From NCBI GenBank assembly GCA_020832665.1, contig JAFIEG010000031.1, forward strand, positions 1 through 45,918: a DNA stretch of 45,918 bases. The letters are read 5' to 3'. Each line of letters opens with the position of its first letter. Position 1 is the first letter of the stretch. The notes beneath the pieces are model-generated. The model did no database searches, was not told where the DNA came from, and saw only the letters and a list, made by a program, of their open reading frames with translations. Positions 34,006 to 41,485 of the stretch are shown here, in pieces. The position numbers were made by a program, and so were the translations under genes. Origin of the DNA: Pararhodobacter sp. GTDB taxonomy: Bacteria; Pseudomonadota; Alphaproteobacteria; Rhodobacterales; Rhodobacteraceae.

Positions 34006-35145
34006 TCATACCGTCAGCGCCGCCCTTTCAGGGGCAAGGGCGGCGGCGCTTACCCCTTCATCGGCGATATCCGCAGGTGGCGGCAGGCCCAGCGCCGCCG
34101 CTGCCGCCCAGCGTGCCATTGCCGGCGCGCTTTGAATGCCGTAGCCACCCTGCCCGGCCAGCCAGAAGAAACCCGGCGCATCGGGGGCATGACCGGCGAC
34201 CGGGCATTTGTCAGCCACGAAGCTGCGCAGCCCGGCCCATTTGTGCTCGATCCGGCGCACCGGCAGGCCGAAGGCGCGCTGGATGCGGTCGATGGCGATG
34301 GCCACGTCCAGCTCTTCTGGCCGGGCATCGCAGGGTGGCGAGGGGGTTTCGTCGGCCGGCGACAGGAGCAGCTTGCCGGCATCCGGCTTCATGTAGAATT
34401 TTTCCTCGATATCCACCGCCAGCGGCCAGCCATCGGGGTTCACGCCATCGGGCGGTGCGACCAGAAGCGCGGTGCGCCGCTTCGGCACCAGCCCGACGGG
34501 CGCAACGCCGGCAAGGCTGGCCAGTTCATCGGCCCAGGCGCCGGCGGCGTTGACCACGATTTCGGCGCGCAGGCTCAGGCCAGGCACATCGACCCGCCAG
34601 CCCGCCCCCTCGCGCGCCAGGGCGACAACCCCGGCATCGCAGCGCAGCGCGCCGCCGGCGGATTTGAGCTGGCGCAGATATAGCCGGTGCAGGGCATCGA
34701 CATCGATATCGGCCGCGCTGCGGTCGATCAGCGCGCCGGCCAGATAGCCCGGGCGCAACAGCGGCATCAGCGCGCGCGCCTCGTCGGTGCTCAGCCTGGC
34801 GACGGCATCGCCCAGCTCGTCGGCCATGATCTCGAGCACGCAGCGCTGATCGGTGCGGGCGATGAAGGCGGCCCCGCGCTGGCGCAGCAGCAGTTGCGGG
34901 CGCTGCGCATCGCCCGGCGCCGCGAATGCGGCACGAGAGGCGCGCGACAGCGCCCTGATCACCGGCGGGCCATAGGCAATGGTGAAAAGTGCCGCCGAGC
35001 GCCCGGTGGTGTGATAGCCCGGCTGTGTCTCGCGTTCGAGCAGCAGCACGCGCGCGCCCAACGCGGCCAGTTCGGCGGCCATCGATGCACCGGCGATGCC
35101 CGCGCCGATCACGATCACCTGCCAGCTTTCGCCCTCTCGTCTCAT
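34006..35145 (-). CDS. FAD-dependent oxidoreductase, DAO family
   Basis: 379 residues. The N-terminal dinucleotide-binding fold has VIVIGAGIAGASMAAELAAL (Gly-rich turn at 14-19) ending in LLLERE, and the FAD-contacting HTTGRSAALF follows. A second FAD region GFFWLAGQGGYGIQSAPAMA closes the domain. The DAO family oxidises amino acids, sarcosine or polyamine derivatives. The adjacent divergent XRE-cupin regulator is a frequent partner of amine- and amino-acid-oxidising genes, so a primary or secondary amine is a reasonable guess. Start at 35145; GGAG lies about 12 nt upstream, somewhat far. Confidence 0.88.
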   Translation of the reverse strand: MRREGESWQVIVIGAGIAGASMAAELAALGARVLLLERETQPGYHTTGRSAALFTIAYGPPVIRALSRASRAAFAAPGDAQRPQLLLRQRGAAFIARTDQRCVLEIMADELGDAVARLSTDEARALMPLLRPGYLAGALIDRSAADIDVDALHRLYLRQLKSAGGALRCDAGVVALAREGAGWRVDVPGLSLRAEIVVNAAGAWADELASLAGVAPVGLVPKRRTALLVAPPDGVNPDGWPLAVDIEEKFYMKPDAGKLLLSPADETPSPPCDARPEELDVAIAIDRIQRAFGLPVRRIEHKWAGLRSFVADKCPVAGHAPDAPGFFWLAGQGGYGIQSAPAMARWAAAAALGLPPPADIADEGVSAAALAPERAALTV

Positions 35146-35215
35146 CCCGCAGGGTTCTCCGTCTCTTGCTTGTCCTTGCGTCGGTCTTGCGCGTTGCCTG
35201 GAGCCTAACACCGGC

Positions 35216-35254
35216 TTTCCGATCGGAAAATCGTTTTTTCGCATCGGAAAATCG
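35216..35254. promoter_or_regulatory. Triple half-site operator between the oxidoreductase and XRE-cupin genes
   Basis: TTTCCGATCGGAAA (35216-35229) is a perfect 14-bp palindrome. Its right half ATCGGAAAATCG (35222-35233) is repeated exactly at 35243-35254, 21 bp further on, or two helical turns. This AT-rich block stands out in the GC-rich 148-bp gap and is the natural binding site for the XRE-cupin protein, which would control both directions. Confidence 0.7.
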
Positions 35255-35258
35255 GGGC

Positions 35259-35287
35259 TTGGCCTTTCCCTGCCCCGGCGCTAGATT
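35259..35287 (+). promoter_or_regulatory. Probable leaderless promoter of the XRE-cupin gene
   Basis: TTGGCC (35259-35264), 17 bp, TAGATT (35282-35287). Initiation 6-7 bp after the -10 box would fall at or next to the ATG at 35294, and no ribosome site precedes the ATG. Both observations point to a leaderless mRNA. The -35 box lies immediately beside the operator repeats. Confidence 0.5.
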
Positions 35288-35293
35288 CGCTCC

Positions 35294-35899
35294 ATGCAGG
35301 ACGTTGTTACTGAACCCGCCAGTGCCGGATGCCCCGATCACGACCGGGCCGAATTCGGCCGGCGGTTGCGCGAACTGCGTCGCGCGCGTGGCTGGACGCT
35401 GGCCCAGCTGGCCGAGCGCTCGGGCGTGGCGATCTCGACCATTTCCAAGGCCGAGCGCGGCGTCATGGCGCTGACCTATGACCGCATGCTGCAACTGGCA
35501 CGCGGCATCGGTGTGGACATGGCCGAGTTCTTCGCCAGCGAAGGTGAGGCCTTTGCCCCGGGCGGATTCGCGGTGGCGCGTCGCGGTATGTTCCGGCGCC
35601 AGGAAACCGGCAACTATGTTTACGAGATGCTGTTTTCCGAGATTCGCAACAAGGCGATGACCCCGATGCTGGGCACGCTGCGCGCCGATCAGCCCCTGGC
35701 CTTCGAGGATTTCGTGCGCCATCCGGGGCAGGAGTTCCTGTTCGTCATCAGCGGCCGGGTGACGGTGCATGCCGAGGGCCACGCGCCGGTGACGCTGGAA
35801 GCCGGCGAAAGCCTCTATTTCGACAGCGCGCGCGGCCATCTCTATGCTGCCGCCGACAGCGAAGATGCGCGCATTCTGGTGGTCTGCACCGAGGGTTGA
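35294..35899 (+). CDS. XRE-family transcriptional regulator with cupin domain
   Basis: 201 residues. The N-terminal helix-turn-helix covers about 21-75 (LRELRRARGWTLAQLAERSG, VAISTISKAERGV). The C-terminal cupin sensor covers about 115-195, with HPGQEFLFVISGRVTVHAEG and LEAGESLYFDSARGHLYAA; the metal-ligand pattern of catalytic cupins is incomplete, consistent with ligand sensing. Such regulators (PuuR-like) control amine, amino-acid or sugar use. It is divergent from a DAO oxidoreductase, with a matching operator between them, and converges with the TRAP permease gene. Confidence 0.92.
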   Translation: MQDVVTEPASAGCPDHDRAEFGRRLRELRRARGWTLAQLAERSGVAISTISKAERGVMALTYDRMLQLARGIGVDMAEFFASEGEAFAPGGFAVARRGMFRRQETGNYVYEMLFSEIRNKAMTPMLGTLRADQPLAFEDFVRHPGQEFLFVISGRVTVHAEGHAPVTLEAGESLYFDSARGHLYAAADSEDARILVVCTEG

Positions 35900-35917
35900 A
35901 ACGGTTTCCGGGTGATC

Positions 35918-35993
35918 GGGGGGGGGGCGCCGCCCCGTCCGGCCTCGTTGCCGAGGCCGGCCCCCCAGGGTGTTTCGGGCAGGATGAAGGCGC
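35918..35993. repeat. GC-rich intergenic element with hairpins between convergent genes
   Basis: A run of ten G residues, a GGGGCG/CGCCCC dyad and a perfect 9-bp stem (arms 35939-35947 and 35952-35960, loop TTGC) are followed by CCCCCAGGGTGTTTCGGGC and AGGATGAAGG. This layout resembles GC-rich elements that I recall at many gene ends in Rhodobacteraceae; the family link is from memory. Here it may end transcription from both convergent genes. Confidence 0.45.
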
Positions 35994-36004
35994 AGGGGGC
36001 GTGA

Positions 36005-38155
36005 TCAGCCGCTTGCCGTGGCCACGCTGCCCTGGCGCTTGTCCTTGAAGATGTTCCAGGCGAAGATCACCGCGAACAGCGCGAAGGCGGCCCAGTGCCA
36101 GTTGGCCGAGACCGGCCAGATCAGCACCACGAAGAGCGCCGCCATCACCGCGCGCATCAGCCAGTTGATGCCGGCCTCCATATGCCCCTCGATGGCCGCG
36201 GCGAGCGCGTAGAGCGCAGCCAGGGTGAAGAGCGTGACCTCGAGCTTTTCCCACATGGTGCCGTGCAGGATGGGCGAATAGGCAAACAACAGCGGCACGA
36301 TGTAAAGCCCCTTGGCCATCTTCCAGGCGGTAACGCCGGTGGCCATGGGCCGCGAGCCGGCGATGGCGGCGGCGGCAAAGGCGGTCAGGCACACCGGCGG
36401 CGTGACCGAGCTGTCCTGGCTGAGCCAGAAGATGATCAGATGCGCGGCCAGCAGCGCGGCGGTAATCACCGCCGGGTCGAGCGTGTCGCGCACGATCTGG
36501 CGGTAGAAATCGAGCGGCGCCGCTGCCAGCACCTCTTCGGCCATGTCCACGCTCATCGGCTGGCCGATCTGCCCGGCCAGTTCGGGCGAGCCCAGCATCA
36601 GCATGGCGCCAACCGATTGCGGAACATTACCCGCAGCAATGGCGTTTACCAGTTCCACGCGGGTGATCAGGTCGGCAAGAGCCGGCGCGGCCAGCGTGGC
36701 GATGACGATATAGGCCGCCGTCACCGGCAGCCCCATGCCCAGCACCAGCGAGGCCAGCGCGATAAGCACGATGGCGATGAAGACCGACCCGCCCGACCAT
36801 TGCCCGATCATCAGCGAGAAGGTGTTGCCGATGCCCGAGACGGTGACGGCGGTGATCACGACGCCGATGGCGACCAGCAGCACCGCGGTGAGGATCATGT
36901 TCTTGGCGCCCAGCGCCAGCGCCTCGAGCACGTCGCGCGGGCCCATGGGGTTTTTTGTCAGCCAGCTCGACACCACGACCGATACGATGGCGATGCCGGC
37001 GGCATAGGTCGGCGTGTAGCCCCAGATCATAAGCCCCACCAGCACGGCGATGGGCAGGAAGAAGGACAGCCCGTTATCGCGCAGCACCTGCCAGATGGTC
37101 TTTTCCATGCTGCTGTCGGGGGCCAGGTTCAGCCGCTTGGCGGTGATGCGCACATAGAAGGCGATCGAGGCGAAATAGAGGATCGCCGGCAGCACGCTGA
37201 GCGCGGCGATGGTCAGGTAGGAGACCTGGGTGAAGGAGGCCATGATGAAGGCGCCCGCGCCCATGATCGGCGGCATGATCTGCCCGCCGGTCGAGGCTGC
37301 GGCCTCGGTTGCCGCCGCCGTCTTGGCGGGCATGCCGGCGCGTTTCATCAGCGGGATGGTTATGGAACCGGTGGAGACGGTATTGGCCACCGCCGAGCCC
37401 GAGATCGTGCCCATCATGCCCGAGCCGATCACCGCCACCAGCCCCGGACCGCCCATCATGCGCCGCGCCAGCACTTGCGCGAACTCGATGATGAAGGCCC
37501 CCGCGCCCGAGCGCAGCAGGAAGGCGCCGAACAGGATGAACATGAAGACGAAGCTGTAGGAGATGCGCGCCACCGTGCCGAACATGCCGTCATCGGTATA
37601 GACAATGCGAAACAGCATGGTCTCGTAGCGCAGCCCCGAAAAGGTGAGCATGCCGCCCACATAGCGGCCCCAAAGGGTGATGTAGGTAAAGGCCAGGATA
37701 ATCAGGATGGGGATGATCCAGCCGGTGGTGCGGCGGGTGAACTCGATACCCAGGATCAGCGCGGTGATGGTGAAGAACCAGTCATACCAGGCAAAGCCCG
37801 TGGTTTGCTGGCGCACGCGGTAATAGCTGTCCTCGAAGAAGAACAGGTAAAGGAAGATGCCGAAGGCCAGCAGCCCCAGGATGATGTCGATGCCCAGCAC
37901 CAGCCGCTGGCCCAGCGGGGTCTTTGCCTTGTACGCCGGGTAGAGCAGCGCGCACATGAAGCCGAAGCCGGCGAAATGGATGGCTGCCGCGCGCAGTTCC
38001 GACACCAGCCCAAGGGTGTTCATCCAGATATGCAGGAGCGCCACGCCAACCCCGCACCAGAACACCAGCCGCCCCGGAATGCTGTCGGGTGCGCGCTCGT
38101 AACGGCTTTCTTCCTCGCCGGTTTCCAGCGCTCTGTTGGATGCTTGTCCTGTCAT
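36005..38155 (-). CDS. TRAP transporter permease, fused DctQ-DctM type (4TM/12TM)
   Basis: 716 residues with many hydrophobic helices. The first ~170 residues form the small-subunit-like part; the DctM-like part follows, with the conserved GSGMMGTISGSAVANTVSTG and TEAAASTGGQIMPPIMGAGA blocks. The family uses ion gradients, usually sodium, to import organic acids or other solutes handed over by a periplasmic protein. The start at 38155 precedes the first helix region, with only a weak G-rich ribosome site; an upstream extension is less plausible. It follows the TAXI gene by 95 bp. Confidence 0.94.
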   Translation of the reverse strand: MTGQASNRALETGEEESRYERAPDSIPGRLVFWCGVGVALLHIWMNTLGLVSELRAAAIHFAGFGFMCALLYPAYKAKTPLGQRLVLGIDIILGLLAFGIFLYLFFFEDSYYRVRQQTTGFAWYDWFFTITALILGIEFTRRTTGWIIPILIILAFTYITLWGRYVGGMLTFSGLRYETMLFRIVYTDDGMFGTVARISYSFVFMFILFGAFLLRSGAGAFIIEFAQVLARRMMGGPGLVAVIGSGMMGTISGSAVANTVSTGSITIPLMKRAGMPAKTAAATEAAASTGGQIMPPIMGAGAFIMASFTQVSYLTIAALSVLPAILYFASIAFYVRITAKRLNLAPDSSMEKTIWQVLRDNGLSFFLPIAVLVGLMIWGYTPTYAAGIAIVSVVVSSWLTKNPMGPRDVLEALALGAKNMILTAVLLVAIGVVITAVTVSGIGNTFSLMIGQWSGGSVFIAIVLIALASLVLGMGLPVTAAYIVIATLAAPALADLITRVELVNAIAAGNVPQSVGAMLMLGSPELAGQIGQPMSVDMAEEVLAAAPLDFYRQIVRDTLDPAVITAALLAAHLIIFWLSQDSSVTPPVCLTAFAAAAIAGSRPMATGVTAWKMAKGLYIVPLLFAYSPILHGTMWEKLEVTLFTLAALYALAAAIEGHMEAGINWLMRAVMAALFVVLIWPVSANWHWAAFALFAVIFAWNIFKDKRQGSVATASG

Positions 38156-38250
38156 TGCCCGCGCCCCGTGACCAAGCTTGTCAAATACCCGAGGAGACGG
38201 GCGCACCCTGAGGCACGCCCGCCGCTGTCCGACTCAGGCCCGATGAACGG

Positions 38251-39273
38251 TCAGTCGATCGGCGCGATGTTTTCCGGAATGTCCAGCCCGGCTTCCTCAT
38301 AGTAGCGCGCAGCCCCCGCATGCAGCGGCAGCGGCAGGCCGGCCATGGCGTTGTCCAGGCTCATGTCGCAGGTTGCGGGGTGGATGTTGCACAGGAATCC
38401 GAGGTTCTCGTAGATCGTGCGGGTGAACAGATAGACATCTTCCTCGGGCACATCGGCATTCACCGCCAGGAAGTTGGGCTGGGCGATGGTCACCAGATCA
38501 TCATCGATACCCGGATAGGTGCCGCCGGGGATGGTGATGTGGAAGTAAAGCCCGGTGCCGCCGTCAAAGGCTTCGAGCTCGTCGTCGGTCACCGAAAGCA
38601 GGGTGATGTTGTCGCCCATCTGCGCCTTCGCGCGCGTCACCGTGCCCACACCGATGCCGGAGTTGATGTTCACCCCCATGATGCCGCCATTGATCAGCGT
38701 GTCGATCGAGGGTGCAAAGCCCTGATAGACCAGGTTCCAGCCCTCATAGTCGAAGCCGAAATTCTCGAACAGGAAGCGGTTGGAATGCTCGGTGCCCGAG
38801 TTGCGCGCGCCGATCGAGAAGCCCTGCCCTTCGAGATTGGCCAGATCGGCGGCGGTGCCGGTTTCAACCAGGCTGGAATGCAGCAGGAAATGCTCGACAT
38901 TCGGCCACAGCATGGCGATGGCGCGCTGGTTTTCCTGCGGGCCTGCCTCTTCCAGCGCCCCGGTGCCCTCGCGTGCCCATGCGCCGAACAGACCCTGCAT
39001 GATGGCGAACTGCGCCTGGTTCTCGCGCATAAGCACCGTGTTCTCGCCCGAGCCGGCCGAGGAAATGGCCGACATGTCGATGCCATGCTCGTTCTGCAGG
39101 TGGATCTTGGCCAGCGTCGCCAGCGCCACGCCGACCGGGTAGTAGGTGCCGCCGGTGCCGGCGGTGGTCAGCACATAGCTGCGCTCATCGGCCTGCGCGG
39201 TGGCGGCTAGCCCGGCAAGCGGCAGCGCCAGCGCGGCGGCGAGGGCGGTTCTGCGAGTGAAGCTGGTGGTCAT
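38251..39273 (-). CDS. TAXI-family TRAP transporter solute-binding protein
   Basis: 340 residues. Signal peptide MTTSFTRRTALAAALALPLA then GLAATAQA (the twin Arg could make it Tat or Sec). The TAXI signature YVLTTAGTGGTYYPVGVALA opens the mature protein, and ISSAGSGENTVLMRENQAQF AIMQG-type text follows. TAXI proteins bind solutes such as glutamate in the cases studied; the ligand here is unknown. AGGAGAG lies upstream of the ATG at 39273. It is the first gene of the transporter operon. Upstream, the 39274-39445 gap contains the terminator of the hppD gene that converges in the same direction. Confidence 0.94.
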   Translation of the reverse strand: MTTSFTRRTALAAALALPLAGLAATAQADERSYVLTTAGTGGTYYPVGVALATLAKIHLQNEHGIDMSAISSAGSGENTVLMRENQAQFAIMQGLFGAWAREGTGALEEAGPQENQRAIAMLWPNVEHFLLHSSLVETGTAADLANLEGQGFSIGARNSGTEHSNRFLFENFGFDYEGWNLVYQGFAPSIDTLINGGIMGVNINSGIGVGTVTRAKAQMGDNITLLSVTDDELEAFDGGTGLYFHITIPGGTYPGIDDDLVTIAQPNFLAVNADVPEEDVYLFTRTIYENLGFLCNIHPATCDMSLDNAMAGLPLPLHAGAARYYEEAGLDIPENIAPID

Positions 39274-39386
39274 GTTTCTCTCCTGTTGGTTTTCATTTGG
39301 TACTCCCGGATCGAGCGCCCGGTTTGGAAAGTTTCGCGGATGGTGCCGCAACGCGCCCGATTAGGGCGCATCAACGGCCGGATTTC

Positions 39387-39425
39387 AAGAAAAAATGCCC
39401 CGCCTGTTTTTCAGGCGGGGCATTT
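39387..39425 (-). terminator. Rho-independent terminator of hppD
   Basis: Perfect 14-bp stem (arms 39393-39406 and 39412-39425) with a 5-nt loop, followed on the minus strand by a run of six T and then CTT. It lies 20 bp after the hppD stop and is the clearest intrinsic terminator in the window; it also insulates the TAXI/TRAP operon. Confidence 0.92.
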
Positions 39426-39445
39426 CAAGCGGCACGGCCGGGCTG

Positions 39446-40549
39446 TCACGCGGTTTTCAGCACGCCGCGCTCGATCTGATCGCGCTCGATCGATTCGAAC
39501 AGCGCCTTGAAATTGCCCTCGCCAAAGCCGTCATCGCCCTTGCGCTGGATGAACTCGAAGAAGATCGGCCCAATCACGGTTTTCGAGAAGATCTGCAACA
39601 GGATCTTCGTCTCGCCGCCATCGACGACACCCTCGCCGTCGATCAGTATGCCGTGCTTCATCATCCGTTCCATCGGCTCGTCATGGCCCTGCACGCGCTC
39701 ATGGCTCAGCTCGTAATAGGCCGGCGGCGGGGCGGGCATGAATTTCAGCCCCCGCTCGGCAATCGTGTCGACGCTGTCATAGATGTTTTCGGTGCCCACG
39801 GCGATATGCTGGATGCCCTCGCCATTGTAGCGCTTGAGATATTCCACGATCTGCCCGCTCTCGCCACGATCCTCGTTGATGGGAATGCGGATGCGCTGGC
39901 AGGGCGAGGTCAGCGCGCGCGACAAGAGCCCGCTATGCTTGCCCTCGATGTCGAAGAAGCGGATTTCCTTGAAGCCGAAGATGTCGCAGTAGAAGCGGAA
40001 CCAGACATCCATGTTACCCTTGTAGACATTGTGGGTGAGGTGATCGAGGTAATAGAAACCCACGCCCTCGGGCTTGGGCTCGGCGACGAATTCGAACTCT
40101 TCCGCGTAAGGCCCTTTCAGGTCTTCGGTGCCGTAGGCGTCGGTGAAATAGATCAGGCTGCCACCGATGCCCTTGATGGCGGGCAGGTCCATCATCTTGT
40201 CTGGGCCGTTATAGGGCTCGGCGCCTTTTGCTACCGCATGTTCGTAAGCCTTGGCCTTGTCTACCACGCGCCAGCCCATCGAGGGGGCGCAGGGGCCGTG
40301 CTCTTCCACGAATAGCCGCGCATGGCTGCCGGGCTCGTCGTTCAGAACATAGGTGATGTCGCCCTGCTGCCACAGCTCGATCGCCTTGCTGCGGTGGCGG
40401 GCGGTCAGCGTATAGCCCATCTTGGTGAAAAGATCGCGCAGTTTCCCGGGTTCGGGATGGGCGAATTCGACGAATTCGAAGCCATCGGTGCCGGCGGGGT
40501 TCTCGGGGCTGATCTTGGCGCGCGGCGCGGCATGCGGAAACGGTCCCAT
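39446..40549 (-). CDS. hppD: 4-hydroxyphenylpyruvate dioxygenase
   Basis: 367 residues, the usual bacterial length. The C-terminal vicinal-oxygen-chelate domain holds the Fe(II) ligands H170 (LDHLTHNV), H248 (GIQHIAVG) and E332 (FFEFIQR). FEFIQRKGDDGFGEGNFKALFESIE is the typical end. It converts 4-hydroxyphenylpyruvate to homogentisate in tyrosine breakdown. The start at 40549 is supported by GGGAG 8 nt upstream; ATG 40555 is possible. It is divergent from an Lrp-type regulator. An aromatic aminotransferase that could make its substrate is at 41486-42670. Homogentisate dioxygenase is not in the window. Confidence 0.96.
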   Translation of the reverse strand: MGPFPHAAPRAKISPENPAGTDGFEFVEFAHPEPGKLRDLFTKMGYTLTARHRSKAIELWQQGDITYVLNDEPGSHARLFVEEHGPCAPSMGWRVVDKAKAYEHAVAKGAEPYNGPDKMMDLPAIKGIGGSLIYFTDAYGTEDLKGPYAEEFEFVAEPKPEGVGFYYLDHLTHNVYKGNMDVWFRFYCDIFGFKEIRFFDIEGKHSGLLSRALTSPCQRIRIPINEDRGESGQIVEYLKRYNGEGIQHIAVGTENIYDSVDTIAERGLKFMPAPPPAYYELSHERVQGHDEPMERMMKHGILIDGEGVVDGGETKILLQIFSKTVIGPIFFEFIQRKGDDGFGEGNFKALFESIERDQIERGVLKTA

Positions 40550-40665
40550 GGGCATCTCCCTTTTCGGTATGAATGCTGTTTCTGACGCACATCTTATCGA
40601 AAGGGCCTCGCGCAGTGGGCGCGAAGTCAGGCATCGTTCGGCGGCATTATGCGCGAGAATTGCGC

Positions 40666-40677
40666 TTTCTTCAGAAA
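40666..40677. promoter_or_regulatory. Candidate Lrp-type operator between hppD and its regulator
   Basis: TTTCT-TC-AGAAA is a perfect short dyad, in the AT-rich part of the 145-bp gap and 18 bp before the regulator start. Lrp/AsnC proteins bind such loose dyads, and divergent autoregulated layouts are common. Evidence is position and symmetry only. Confidence 0.4.
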
Positions 40678-40694
40678 TCATACAAGATATCCGC

Positions 40695-41150
40695 ATGATC
40701 GATGCAAAAGACCGCCAGCTTCTCGCAGCGCTGCAACAGGATGCCTCGCTCACCGCGCAGGCATTGGGCGAGCGCATCAATCTCTCGCCCAGCCAGGCCG
40801 CCCGCCGCCGCGCCCGGCTCGAGGCCGAGGGTTATGTCACCGCCACCACCGCCAGGCTTGACCCGTTGCGACTGGGGCTGACGGTCCAGGCATTCGTGCA
40901 GGTGCAGATGGCCAGCCATGCGCCCGATCAGGCGCGCGGCTTCGAGCGGCTGTTGCAGACCCTGCCCGAGATTGTCAGCGTCTGGACATTGACCGGCGAG
41001 GCCGATTACCTGCTGCGCGTCTGGTGCGCCGACCTTGGTGCATTGAACGAACTCATCCATGCAAGGCTTCTGCCGCATCCGGCGGTGGCGCGGGTGCACA
41101 GCCAGATCGTGATGAACCAGCTCAAGACCTTCCGCGGCCTGCCGCTGTAA
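40695..41150 (+). CDS. Lrp/AsnC-family transcriptional regulator
   Basis: 151 residues. The winged HTH is at the N-terminus (IDAKDRQLLAALQQDASLTA, QALGERINLSPSQAARRRAR LEAEGYV) and the RAM ligand-binding domain follows, with EIVSVWTLTGEADYLLRVWC and the end RVHSQIVMNQLKTFRGLPL. The start at 40695 fits family length; the ribosome site is weak. Being divergent from hppD, it probably senses tyrosine, phenylalanine or a product and controls hppD, as such regulators do in related loci. This is inference from layout. Confidence 0.93.
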   Translation: MIDAKDRQLLAALQQDASLTAQALGERINLSPSQAARRRARLEAEGYVTATTARLDPLRLGLTVQAFVQVQMASHAPDQARGFERLLQTLPEIVSVWTLTGEADYLLRVWCADLGALNELIHARLLPHPAVARVHSQIVMNQLKTFRGLPL

Positions 41151-41372
41151 GCGTCCGGCTGCGGTTCAGGCTCAGGCGACGCGGGCGGGCGCTTCCGCGT
41201 CCCCCTTCGGTGGGCAACTGCCCGGGCCTGCCGGGTTCTTCACCCGCAATATCAAATCCGATTGATCGTCTCAGATACCTTGGGCTGTATGCCCGCCCGT
41301 TCCGGCGAACCGATCAACCGAACTTGGTATAAGGAGTATCGGCGAAGGGAGGGTCACCTCTCCGCCCCGTCC

Positions 41373-41429
41373 CGCCGCGCCGCAGGCGCGGCGCCCGGCC
41401 CAAGCGGCGGCCTCGCATCTTCGATGCGA
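41373..41429 (-). terminator. Paired hairpins after the aminotransferase gene
   Basis: Two perfect stems: 9 bp with a GCA loop (41373-41381 and 41385-41393) and 7 bp TCGCATC/GATGCGA with a TTC loop (41413-41419 and 41423-41429). They lie 57-113 bp after the aminotransferase stop, between it and the Lrp gene that converges. No U run follows either. The rest of the 335-bp gap (41151-41485) is GC-rich and holds no gene I can support. Confidence 0.5.
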
Positions 41430-41485
41430 CGCCACAGCGCGGGAGCGCCCCCGGCGCCTTTTGGCCCCACCCGGCGGTGCCTCGA

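Noticed and set aside
36095-38302. 735-codon open frame on the plus strand
   Set aside because: It is the antisense of the TRAP permease. Its product is rich in His, Arg, Gly and Asp without domains, as antisense frames of GC-rich membrane protein genes are.
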